Positions 1 to 7,196 of a stretch of 24,148 nt of DNA are shown in pieces. The notes under the pieces were generated by a model that did no database searches, had not been told where the DNA came from, and saw only the letters and a list, made by a program, of their open reading frames with translations. Origin of the DNA: an uncultured Bacteroides sp. (GTDB lineage Bacteria > Bacteroidota > Bacteroidia > Bacteroidales > Bacteroidaceae); assembly GCA_937890825.1 (NCBI GenBank), contig CALADS010000058.1:1-24148 (forward strand). The letters are read 5' to 3'. Made by a program: the position numbers and the translations under genes. Position 1 is the stretch's first letter, and every line of letters starts with the position of its first letter.

Positions 1-71
1 AATAACAGTTGCAGGAGCCATTTGCTACAGCGTGTATTCTCCGGAAATACTGTACCGATTACCACCACATA

Positions 72-887
72 TTATTCTTCGTGATGATGATGGCATTCGT
101 GGTGACTGTCGTGTGCAGCGCACCCCACGCCAGAGTCGGTAATCTGACCGTTGAGGTAAGCCGCAGCCACTTCCAGTACATCTCCTGCGCAGCCTCTTAT
201 CACCTTGATGTGATGCGCCGTGAGTACATTCAAGGCTCCCTGCCCCATATTGCCGGCCAACATTACACTGACTCCCATATTTTCCAGCACACCAGCAATG
301 TTGGATTTACAGCCACACCCCTGCGGAGAAGGAATCATTTCGCTACTCAGAATCTGATTATCCTGGCCTACGGTCAAAATGGTATAATACTCGCAGTGGC
401 CAAAATGATTATCCACCACCTTGTCGCGTGTAGGAATTGCTATCTTCATCATAATTTCTCTTGTATTTAAATGATTAGTATTGACACTTATTTCTTCGGA
501 GCCGCAAGCCGGACAGAGGGGTTTGCGGATCTTGAGCGCAGGGTGGATATTATTGAACACAAAGCCGCATTCTTCACAATGAAACCACTCACTGTCGGTA
601 TACACCACTCCGCCTTCTATCATCAGGGGCACTCCACGAACCAATGCCTGGGCTATCTTTTGCCTGGCACTGACGTAAATCCGGCTCAATGTGGGGCGCG
701 ACACTCCCATCAACGCAGAAGCCTCCTGCTGAGTATGCATTTCGTAATCACATAAACGTATCGCTTCGTACTCCTCGAAGTGCAGACTCACAGCATCCTT
801 GCTGTATCGGCTCGACACTACCGGCTTAAATCCTGATACTGAGGGCATATCTCCTACTTTACGAATATTCTTAGGACGTGGTGACAT
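72..887 (-). CDS. DUF134 regulator fused to a NifX-like domain
   Basis: A 271-residue fusion. Residues 1-90 match the DUF134 family, a small DNA-binding family, with a helix-turn-helix at about 52-80 (TQQEASALMGVSRPTLSRIY). A zinc-ribbon follows, with CxxC pairs at C104/C107 and C125/C128. Residues 147-255 match the NifX/NifB-C dinitrogenase iron-molybdenum cofactor family, which binds Fe-S or Fe-Mo clusters in the cytoplasm, and the typical start of that domain (KIAIPTRDKVVDNHFGHCE) is clear. The C-terminus is His-rich (HHECHHHHEE) and could bind metal. No nitrogenase genes are visible, so a role in metal or Fe-S sensing is inferred. Two adjacent ATG codons at 447-452, preceded by an A/G-rich stretch, could also initiate the NifX part alone. 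The start at 887 gives a complete DUF134 domain and lies just downstream of a good promoter. Confidence 0.85.
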   Translation of the reverse strand: MSPRPKNIRKVGDMPSVSGFKPVVSSRYSKDAVSLHFEEYEAIRLCDYEMHTQQEASALMGVSRPTLSRIYVSARQKIAQALVRGVPLMIEGGVVYTDSEWFHCEECGFVFNNIHPALKIRKPLCPACGSEEISVNTNHLNTREIMMKIAIPTRDKVVDNHFGHCEYYTILTVGQDNQILSSEMIPSPQGCGCKSNIAGVLENMGVSVMLAGNMGQGALNVLTAHHIKVIRGCAGDVLEVAAAYLNGQITDSGVGCAAHDSHHECHHHHEE

Positions 888-909
888 ACTGTTTTCTATT
901 TTTCGGATG

Positions 910-939
910 CAAAGATAATGAACATATGTTCAAAACAAA
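910..939 (-). promoter_or_regulatory. Promoter of the DUF134 gene with palindromic operator
   Basis: Reading leftward, a TATCTTTG element (910-917) matches the Bacteroides -7 consensus TAnnTTTG. A TTTG at 936-939 lies 18 bases upstream as the -33 element. The spacer contains a perfect 14-bp palindrome, TGAACATATGTTCA (919-932). The position between the two promoter elements is where a repressor would block polymerase. Autoregulation by the encoded DUF134 helix-turn-helix is an inference. Confidence 0.6.
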
Positions 940-987
940 AATAATCCGTAACTATTTTCTTAAGGATAGTCCCCTACCGCATACCCC

Positions 988-1029
988 CAAAAAAATACCG
1001 ACTCACTTGCACCCAAGCGAATCGGTATT
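988..1029 (-). terminator. Intrinsic terminator downstream of rpoD
   Basis: Bases 994-1029 form an interrupted inverted repeat (outer arm AATACCGA/TCGGTATT, inner arm CTTG/CAAG). On the minus strand it is followed by a run of T at 988-995. It lies about 30 bases after the sigma factor stop codon and separates that gene from the DUF134 gene. Confidence 0.75.
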
Positions 1030-1059
1030 ATTCTTTTTTCGGAAACCAATAGTTCTTAC

Positions 1060-1920
1060 TTATCCCAAATAAGATTTGAGCAATTTGCTACGATTACTTT
1101 GTCTTAATCTTCTAATAGCTTTTTCTTTAATCTGACGAACGCGCTCACGAGTGAGTCCAAATTTGTCGCCGATTTCCTCCAATGTCATTTCCTGTCGTCC
1201 GATACCGAAAAACATCTGAATGATTTCTTTTTCGCGATCGGTCAGCGTAGAAAGTGCTCTATCAATTTCCCTCGCAAGAGACTCGTTCACTAAAGAGCGG
1301 TCGGCCATAGGAGAATCATCGTTTACCAACACATCCAGCAAGCTGTTGTCTTCTCCTTCCACAAACGGGGCATCTACGGAAATGTGACGTCCGGACACCT
1401 TGAGTGTATCAGAGATTTTGTCAACAGGGATTTCCAGTTCATCTGCCAGCTCTTCGGGCGACGGGCGACGTTCGTTCTCTTGCTCGAATTTAGAGAAAGC
1501 CTTGCTGATTTTATTCAGCGAGCCTACCTGATTCAAGGGCAGACGCACGATACGCGATTGCTCGGCCAATGCCTGCAGAATGGACTGACGTATCCACCAC
1601 ACTGCATAACTGATAAACTTAAAACCACGTGTTTCATCAAACTTTTCGGCAGCCTTAATCAGTCCTAAATTGCCCTCGTTAATCAAGTCGGGCAAACTCA
1701 ATCCCTGGTTTTGGTACTGCTTGGCTACGGATACAACGAAACGCAGATTGGCACGTGTAAGTTTCTCTAAAGCAATACGGTCGCCCTTGCGGATGCGTTG
1801 AGCGAGTTCCACTTCCTCTTCGACGGTAATGAGGTCTTCGCGACCGATTTCCTGCAAATACTTGTCGAGAGAAGCGCTCTCTCTGTTAGTGATACTTTTG
1901 GTAATTTTTAGTTGTCTCAT
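1060..1920 (-). CDS. rpoD: Primary sigma factor (RpoD/SigA family)
   Basis: The 286-residue product is the housekeeping sigma subunit of RNA polymerase in its short Bacteroidetes form, which lacks the long region 1.1 and the non-conserved insert of E. coli sigma70. Region 1.2 is at about 18-50. Region 2 at about 58-115 includes the -10 recognition and melting segment (FISYAVWWIRQSI). Region 3 is at about 120-200. Region 4 at about 220-280 ends in a helix-turn-helix (LEEIGDKFGLTRERVRQIKEKA). It recognises the unusual Bacteroides promoters (-33 TTTG, -7 TAnnTTTG) that appear repeatedly in this window. It has its own promoter-like element upstream and a terminator downstream, so it is probably monocistronic. 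The start ATG at 1920 gives the usual N-terminus. Confidence 0.95.
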   Translation of the reverse strand: MRQLKITKSITNRESASLDKYLQEIGREDLITVEEEVELAQRIRKGDRIALEKLTRANLRFVVSVAKQYQNQGLSLPDLINEGNLGLIKAAEKFDETRGFKFISYAVWWIRQSILQALAEQSRIVRLPLNQVGSLNKISKAFSKFEQENERRPSPEELADELEIPVDKISDTLKVSGRHISVDAPFVEGEDNSLLDVLVNDDSPMADRSLVNESLAREIDRALSTLTDREKEIIQMFFGIGRQEMTLEEIGDKFGLTRERVRQIKEKAIRRLRQSNRSKLLKSYLG

Positions 1921-1942
1921 TCTTCTAAAACAGATTTGGGTA

Positions 1943-1950
1943 CAAAGTTA
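1943..1950 (-). promoter_or_regulatory. -7 promoter element of rpoD
   Basis: TAACTTTG on the minus strand matches TAnnTTTG exactly and lies about 23 bases upstream of the rpoD start codon. A clean -33 TTTG at ideal spacing is not seen. Confidence 0.5.
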
Positions 1951-2015
1951 CTACAAATTATTTTCATAGGCATCAATTCTAAGCAACTTTTTTTTCATTT
2001 TTCTATATAACAAGA

Positions 2016-2047
2016 AGAGTGTCGGCAAAGATTATTGTCGACACTCT
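2016..2047 (-). terminator. Probable terminator downstream of the HtrA gene
   Basis: A perfect 9-bp inverted repeat, AGAGTGTCG and CGACACTCT, with a 14-base loop lies about 55 bases after the protease stop codon. On the minus strand it is followed by a moderately T-rich stretch (TTCTTGTTATA), so the termination signal is weaker than at the other sites. Confidence 0.5.
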
Positions 2048-2103
2048 ATTTCGCCATCATTGGCATTTCTTACAATCTATCTACCTTCCCTGTCATCCTT
2101 ATC

Positions 2104-3639
2104 TTATTCCTGTGCAAGGTCTACTGCATAGCTGGCCCGCTTACCAGAGGGGAACATACCTGTGATGAACAATACCTGCTCTGGTGTACGTGAAGCCTCC
2201 TTCATCACCTGTTCCATATCGTCTGTAGTCTTCATAGGCTGTCCGTTGGCTTTCAGAATAATGAATCCTTTACGGATACCGGCATCCGCCATCTTTCCCT
2301 TTGACACACCCGTCACTTCCAATCCGTAACCCAAATTGAGCTGATGCTTCAGTTCGTCGGATATAGGCTTGAAGGCAGCTCCCAGCAGATCCATACCGGC
2401 ATCTTTCACCACCTTGGTAGTGCCTTGCTCGTTTTTCAAGGTTATGGTAAAGTTCTTTTCTTTCTTATTACGGATTACCGTCAGCTTCACCTTGTCGCCC
2501 GGACGATGCTTAGCCAAGATTTCCTGCAAGTCGGCAAACTTATGTATTTTCTTGCCTTCCAAATGAGTAATCACGTCGTTTTCCTGCAATACACCGGCAG
2601 CAGAACCGCCTTCTACCACTTCGGCCACAAAGATACCTTCTTTCACGCCCAGTTCATCGGCTTTCTTTTTCAGTTCCTCTATCAGACGTTCATCCATCTG
2701 CAAGTCGGTAGCCAAATCTCTACCCTTGATGCCGAGCAATGCACGCTGCACGGTGCCGTATTGCTTCAAGTCGGACACCACCTTGGTCATGATGCTGGTA
2801 GGGATGGCAAAGCCGTAGCCCGAATAAGCACCGGTAGGAGAATACAGCATGGCATTGATACCTATGAGTTCGCCTCGGGCATTGACCAATGCCCCTCCAC
2901 TATTACCTTGATTAATGGCTGCGTCGGTCTGAATGAACGACTGGATATTGGCAGCCTGTCCGTTGGCAGCCATTCCGCCGATAGCACGAGCCTTGGCGCT
3001 GACGATACCAGCGGTAACCGTAGAATTCAGATTGAAAGGATTTCCCACAGCCAGTACCCATTCACCTACCTTCAGGTCGTCGGAGTTGCCCACCGGCACC
3101 GTAGGGAAATCATCGCCGCTAATCTTCAGCAGGGCCAGGTCGGTGCTGGGGTCGGTTCCTATAATGCGTCCTTTCAGTTCGCGGTCGTCGTTCAGCTTCA
3201 CGGTTATTTCATCGGCTCCTTCCACCACGTGGTTATTGGTTACGATATAGCCGTCTTTAGAGATGATGACGCCCGAACCGAAGCCCACGCGCGGCTGCGT
3301 CTGCACCTGTCGCTGACGACCACGGCCGTCGCCAAAAAAGAAATCAAAGATATCGGGCTGCGTCTCGATGGTCTGCACTTTGCTGAGCTGTGTGGCACGG
3401 ATATGCACCACGGCATGTACGGACAACTCGGCCGCCTGAGTCAAATCTACCGGTTGCAAGTCGGTGGCGCTGAAGGCAGCCAGACGCACGTCTGGATTCT
3501 GCTGAAACATTTCGTTGAATGATGCGGAAGCAGATGCATCTTCGCGCTGCAATAATTTATACGTGGTAATACCTGCAACTCCTGAACTCAAGAGTACCAC
3601 TGCGGCTACTCCTAAGATGTTTCTTGTTGTCTGTTTCAT
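2104..3639 (-). CDS. htrA: Periplasmic Do/HtrA-family serine protease
   Basis: The 511-residue protein is a DegP/DegQ-type protease-chaperone that handles misfolded envelope proteins in the periplasm. A hydrophobic N-terminal segment (about 8-28) is a signal peptide or membrane anchor. The trypsin-like domain at about 70-290 carries the catalytic triad H137 (TNNHVVEGAD), D167 (DPSTDLALL) and S247 (GNSGGAL). Two PDZ domains follow at about 300-400 and 415-505. Length and domain order match full Deg proteases rather than the single-PDZ DegS type. It appears to be transcribed alone, with a probable terminator between it and rpoD. No clear Bacteroides-type promoter was found in the 190 bases upstream. 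Confidence 0.95.
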   Translation of the reverse strand: MKQTTRNILGVAAVVLLSSGVAGITTYKLLQREDASASASFNEMFQQNPDVRLAAFSATDLQPVDLTQAAELSVHAVVHIRATQLSKVQTIETQPDIFDFFFGDGRGRQRQVQTQPRVGFGSGVIISKDGYIVTNNHVVEGADEITVKLNDDRELKGRIIGTDPSTDLALLKISGDDFPTVPVGNSDDLKVGEWVLAVGNPFNLNSTVTAGIVSAKARAIGGMAANGQAANIQSFIQTDAAINQGNSGGALVNARGELIGINAMLYSPTGAYSGYGFAIPTSIMTKVVSDLKQYGTVQRALLGIKGRDLATDLQMDERLIEELKKKADELGVKEGIFVAEVVEGGSAAGVLQENDVITHLEGKKIHKFADLQEILAKHRPGDKVKLTVIRNKKEKNFTITLKNEQGTTKVVKDAGMDLLGAAFKPISDELKHQLNLGYGLEVTGVSKGKMADAGIRKGFIILKANGQPMKTTDDMEQVMKEASRTPEQVLFITGMFPSGKRASYAVDLAQE

Positions 3640-3830
3640 ACGCTTTCTATCGTTAATTTGTTAATATTCGAGTTTTGTTTAACATTTCGACGTTAAAATA
3701 ACGACAAAAAACGTTCGGTTATTCCGCTTGTCACCTTTTTTTGTTGTCTTTTAACAGAGAACATTTTGAGCTTAACAGCGATTAACGGCAGCAACTGACA
3801 AATTAGCATTTATGCACGCATACTGACATG

Positions 3831-4868
3831 TTAAAATCTGTGGGCTGGCAGAGAGGTGCCATAATAAGGGTTTCGGTCGGTAGTCATAATCTTCTCATCC
3901 TTATTTATATAAGGCAGGATGCGAGTGGCAAAGAGCAGACGTCCCAGGTTGAAGGCATCGAAGCAGTCGTCGGTAGCCACCAGCGAACTGATGTGCACAT
4001 CGCCCTGCGAATGGATAAATCGTCCGTGTCCGATATAGATACCCACGTGCGATATGCCGGGTTTTTGTCCGTCGGATGCAGGCTTTCTGCCAAAGAATAT
4101 CAAGTCGCCCGGTTCCAGATTCGAGAAATCGGGGGCGATGTCTATATGCTGCCCCACGTAAGCCTGCTGCGAGGCATCGCGCGGCAAGATTACATCGTGC
4201 ATAAAAAACACGGTCCGCACCAGGCCGCTGCAGTCCATACCCTTAGACGATGTACCTGCCCACAGATAGGGCACTCCCATCAAGGTGTGTGCGGTGGCCA
4301 GGATGGCATCGGCATCCAGCCGCAGTGCTTTACGCCAGCGATGTTCGGGTCTGGCTATCCGCTTTTCGATGTACCCCATCCGCCCGTCCGGGTAACTCAC
4401 GCGGTAGAAAGAGCCCTTGCTGCCCTCCCACTTCAAACGGTCACCGGCTACCACGTCGGATACGGGCTGTGCCTTGCTGGAAGGTTTGGTATAGACCGAA
4501 CCATAATGGGCCGTCACCACGATTTTCTCTGCCTTGTTCCATGCCTCCAGCTGGCTGCGACTGACGCAGCACACCCCTACCCGATGCACCCATCCCTGGT
4601 ATTCATCGGGCAGCTGCACCCGATACCAGCCCTCTTGCTGCAGCACACGCACGGGCATACCCAGCAGTCCCTGGGTGATCATCTCGGAGGTGAAATCGGG
4701 CTTCGAGCGAAGGTTGGCCACCGACACATTTACAATGCCATACACGGCTTCACACGCGCCGCCTGTTCCTTCTGCCGTCTGGGCAGCCAACGAAAATGCC
4801 GACAGCCATCCAGCCATCCATACCATGAGCAGCATACGGATGCTTCTATGGGCAATTTTTGTTTTCAT
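3831..4868 (-). CDS. Secreted SH3-NlpC/P60 peptidoglycan endopeptidase
   Basis: A 345-residue exported cysteine peptidase that cleaves muropeptide stems. The family includes gamma-D-glutamyl-L-diamino acid endopeptidases (dipeptidyl-peptidase VI type) of Bacteroides. Residues 1-30 form a signal peptide. Two bacterial SH3-like domains are at about 42-100 and 112-172. The NlpC/P60 catalytic domain at about 183-320 has Cys213 in the MDCSG motif, His274 in SHVGIYIG, and His286 as the likely third residue. The SH3 domains probably restrict it to free N-terminal L-Ala stems, as in characterised relatives, which would mean recycling rather than sacculus cleavage (inference). The neighbours are also envelope genes. 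The C-terminal tail of about 25 residues beyond the fold has no recognisable motif. Confidence 0.9.
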   Translation of the reverse strand: MKTKIAHRSIRMLLMVWMAGWLSAFSLAAQTAEGTGGACEAVYGIVNVSVANLRSKPDFTSEMITQGLLGMPVRVLQQEGWYRVQLPDEYQGWVHRVGVCCVSRSQLEAWNKAEKIVVTAHYGSVYTKPSSKAQPVSDVVAGDRLKWEGSKGSFYRVSYPDGRMGYIEKRIARPEHRWRKALRLDADAILATAHTLMGVPYLWAGTSSKGMDCSGLVRTVFFMHDVILPRDASQQAYVGQHIDIAPDFSNLEPGDLIFFGRKPASDGQKPGISHVGIYIGHGRFIHSQGDVHISSLVATDDCFDAFNLGRLLFATRILPYINKDEKIMTTDRNPYYGTSLPAHRF

Positions 4869-4957
4869 ATCTTCCAGATGTTTACACTATGATTTTTTTC
4901 TGATAACTAATACGAAGCTGCCTGTGTGGTGTGTATAGCTGCACACCGGGAGCGCCT

Positions 4958-6271
4958 CTACAAATCCTTCACCAGCACCTTCCGCGCACTGGAGTAATAC
5001 TCGTCACGCGCTTTCAGCAAGGCCTTCCATTCATCGCCAAACTCCTGCTCACGGTCCACCTTGAAATCTTCCGAGCCGTGCGTATACAGCCGGTCTAGCA
5101 GCACAGCTATACTCAACTGATTGATGTCCAACGATGGCTGATAAGCGATGTATTCTTCATCGGTCACCACCTCGTGCAGCAGTTCCACCTCTTGCAGTTC
5201 GTAGAGCATCTGCTGCGTCAGCCGGATAGGAATCTGACACACCTCAGACAAATCCTCGGCGGTATACGGCCGTTCGCCACGAGCAAAGCGCTTGGTGATG
5301 AGCGACATCAGCATAATGGCCACAAAATCGCAGTAACGGCGGCTGATGTTGCGCGTATCCTTATCGAAACTAAAGCTGCGGATATTCTGTCCGGCATAGG
5401 TCAATTCGGCCCCAAAGAGGCAGATGGTCCAGGATATCTGCAGCCACAGTAAGAACAGAGGCAACGCTGCAAAACTTCCGTAAATGGCATTGTAGCGCGA
5501 CACCCACACCTGGCTGCTGATATACAGAAACTGAAACGCCTGATGAGCCGTACCGGCCAGTATACCCGAAATCAAGGCATGCTTGAATTTCACTTTGGTA
5601 TTGGGCATAAACAGATACAAGGCGGTAAACATACACCAGGTAAGCACGAAGGGAATGAGGCGGATAAGGAATTTCACGATGGGGGCCAGCAGCGTAAAAT
5701 CTTCGATATTCTTCAGCATGGTGCTCATAAAGATGGAGAGTCCGCCCGACACTACCAGCAGCAGGGGCATCAGCAGCAGCATGGAGAAATAATCCGTAAT
5801 CTTGCGATACATGGTGCGTGCCTTCTTTACCTGCCAGATGCGATTGAAAGTCACCTCCATGTTATTTATCAGAATCAGTACCGACCACAACAGCATGATG
5901 ATACCCACCCCGATAAACACCCCGCTCTTGGCCTGCGAGAGATAGGAATCTACAAAGAGCAGAATCGTTTCCGTGGCTTGTGTAGGTCCGCCGAACCCAC
6001 TGATTATCTGGCTCTCCAGCAGATTGTCCAATCCGAATCCGCGCGCTATGGCAAACAGGATGGCCAAAATGGGCACAATGGCCAGCAGCGTGCTGTAGGT
6101 CAGTGCAGAAGCCTTGTTTACGATGCGGTCTTGCGTAAACCGGCTGATGCATACATAGATGGTCTTGATGATAGTATAGACAGAAAAAGTGGTTTTGGTT
6201 ACTTCATCTTCGGTGATGCGCCAGATGTCGTACGTCAGAAATTTCCAGAAGGCAGCTATGCGTTTGTTCAT
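4958..6271 (-). CDS. YihY/BrkB-family inner membrane protein
   Basis: The 437-residue protein belongs to the YihY/BrkB/UPF0761 family, older members of which were mis-annotated as ribonuclease BN. About six transmembrane segments lie between residues 55 and 300, starting with the typical segment after KASALTYSTLLAIVPILAIL. The cytoplasmic C-terminal part (about 310-437) looks like a winged-helix region (AEDLSEVCQIPIRLTQQMLYEL) followed by a charged tail. This extended form is common in Bacteroidetes. The biochemical function of the family is unsettled. The start codon lies only 26 bases after the 3' end of rnpB, so expression may depend on read-through of the RNase P RNA terminator. Confidence 0.85.
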   Translation of the reverse strand: MNKRIAAFWKFLTYDIWRITEDEVTKTTFSVYTIIKTIYVCISRFTQDRIVNKASALTYSTLLAIVPILAILFAIARGFGLDNLLESQIISGFGGPTQATETILLFVDSYLSQAKSGVFIGVGIIMLLWSVLILINNMEVTFNRIWQVKKARTMYRKITDYFSMLLLMPLLLVVSGGLSIFMSTMLKNIEDFTLLAPIVKFLIRLIPFVLTWCMFTALYLFMPNTKVKFKHALISGILAGTAHQAFQFLYISSQVWVSRYNAIYGSFAALPLFLLWLQISWTICLFGAELTYAGQNIRSFSFDKDTRNISRRYCDFVAIMLMSLITKRFARGERPYTAEDLSEVCQIPIRLTQQMLYELQEVELLHEVVTDEEYIAYQPSLDINQLSIAVLLDRLYTHGSEDFKVDREQEFGDEWKALLKARDEYYSSARKVLVKDL

Positions 6272-6297
6272 AAGACAGAGTATTACAAGAAAAAAAA

Positions 6298-6654
6298 GCA
6301 GTAAGTCTGTAAGCCGGGTTCTGTTCCTCCCGTTACCGGGAGGTGCCTGTCATTTATCTGAGCCTGATGTCACCATCACACTTTAGCGGTCCACCCTCCG
6401 ACGTGGAGCGAGCAGCTCTCCTTAATGCCGGTATACATGACCTTACAACTCCCAAGACGCACAGCCCTTGTGTCGCCACAAGACTGGTGGGCTCTTACCC
6501 CACCTTCTCACCCTTACTCCGCCGAAACGGAGCGGTTCTTTTCTTCTACGTTACTCCACCCTCGCGGACAGCTTTCTGTTAGGAAGTGGGATGCTCTGTG
6601 TTGCCCGGACTTTCCTCATACGCACATGGCGCAAGCGACAAGCCGACCTACTGC
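6298..6654 (-). ncRNA. rnpB: RNase P RNA, bacterial type
   Basis: The catalytic RNA of RNase P, which removes 5' leaders from pre-tRNAs. On the minus strand the conserved core GAGGAAAGTCCGGGC lies about 30 bases from the 5' end, and the 3' end carries the universal ACCCGGCTTACAG segment. The ends pair in a 10-bp P1 helix (6645-6654 with 6298-6307, one G-U pair), which sets the boundaries. The length of about 357 nt is normal for the family. A T-run at 6290-6297 directly after the P1 strand probably serves as terminator. Confidence 0.93.
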
Positions 6655-6666
6655 TTTTTTCGTCGG

Positions 6667-6674
6667 CAAAGATA
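6667..6674 (-). promoter_or_regulatory. -7 promoter element of rnpB
   Basis: TATCTTTG on the minus strand matches TAnnTTTG exactly. It places the transcription start within a few bases of the predicted 5' end of the RNase P RNA. Confidence 0.6.
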
Positions 6675-6770
6675 AGAAAAAATATTCAGAAGCCGTTTAG
6701 AAAAGCTGTTTAAAATTTATTCAGGAAGCCTGTTCTATACGCAGAGCATGTATCCCCACGGAGGAGGGAG

Positions 6771-7139
6771 TCATCGCTGAAGCTGCGCTATGCCCTCCCG
6801 AATGTAGGGCCGCTCCAGGTCGTGGGGCTTCAGGCAGCAGGCATCGCACAACAGCAGGTCGATGTCTAGCCGCACTATTTCCTGCGCCTTGTCTTCCGGT
6901 AGCCGGCCGGCTTTGCGCTCTATATCCTTGAGCAGCGATTTCACTTGTGCAGGCGACAGGGAAGAAGAGAATCGCCCCACTTGGTTGGAAAATTTATCGC
7001 GACGATGAAAGTACAAGGGTTCTGTCTCCACCTCGGCAGAGAAGCAGATGCCGGGGAAACTGGCTTGCAGCAGACGGCGGGCCAATGCCATGTGCTCCGT
7101 CCGCTGCCAATTGCTTCCTATACCGATGGTGTATACCAT
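6771..7139 (-). CDS. folK: Short FolK-like pyrophosphokinase (HPPK)
   Basis: Probable 2-amino-4-hydroxy-6-hydroxymethyldihydropteridine pyrophosphokinase, the cytoplasmic folate-pathway enzyme that transfers pyrophosphate from ATP to the pterin. Motifs in order: GSN near residue 8, TEPLY at about 39, FSNQV at about 50, the magnesium-binding pair D92/D94 in RLDIDLLL, and PHDLERPYI at about 105, equivalent to the canonical PHPxxxxR segment. At 122 residues it is shorter than the usual 155-160, mainly through a shortened loop before the Asp pair, so activity should not be assumed. The ATG at 7139 is preferred over the upstream GTG because an AGAGAGAGG ribosome-binding site stands just ahead of it. 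It lies 57 bases after the penicillin-binding protein gene, probably in the same transcript. Confidence 0.72.
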   Translation of the reverse strand: MVYTIGIGSNWQRTEHMALARRLLQASFPGICFSAEVETEPLYFHRRDKFSNQVGRFSSSLSPAQVKSLLKDIERKAGRLPEDKAQEIVRLDIDLLLCDACCLKPHDLERPYIREGIAQLQR

Positions 7140-7196
7140 ATCACGCACCTCTCTCTCTCTTTTTTCATTAAATCAGTTTGACAGGAGAAAGGGTGG

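Noticed and set aside
1..20. Possible start of another minus-strand gene (ATG at 18-20)
   Set aside because: Only seven codons are inside the window, which is too little to support a gene.
2344..3522. 392-residue open frame opposite the HtrA gene
   Set aside because: It is an antisense shadow of a well-conserved protease gene with no domain of its own.
4928..4947. Hairpin GGTGTG/CACACC as terminator of the NlpC/P60 gene region
   Set aside because: The stem is only 6 bp and no T-run follows on either strand.
6343..6713. Several short plus-strand frames over rnpB
   Set aside because: They overlap the RNase P RNA, whose structure and conserved core explain the sequence.
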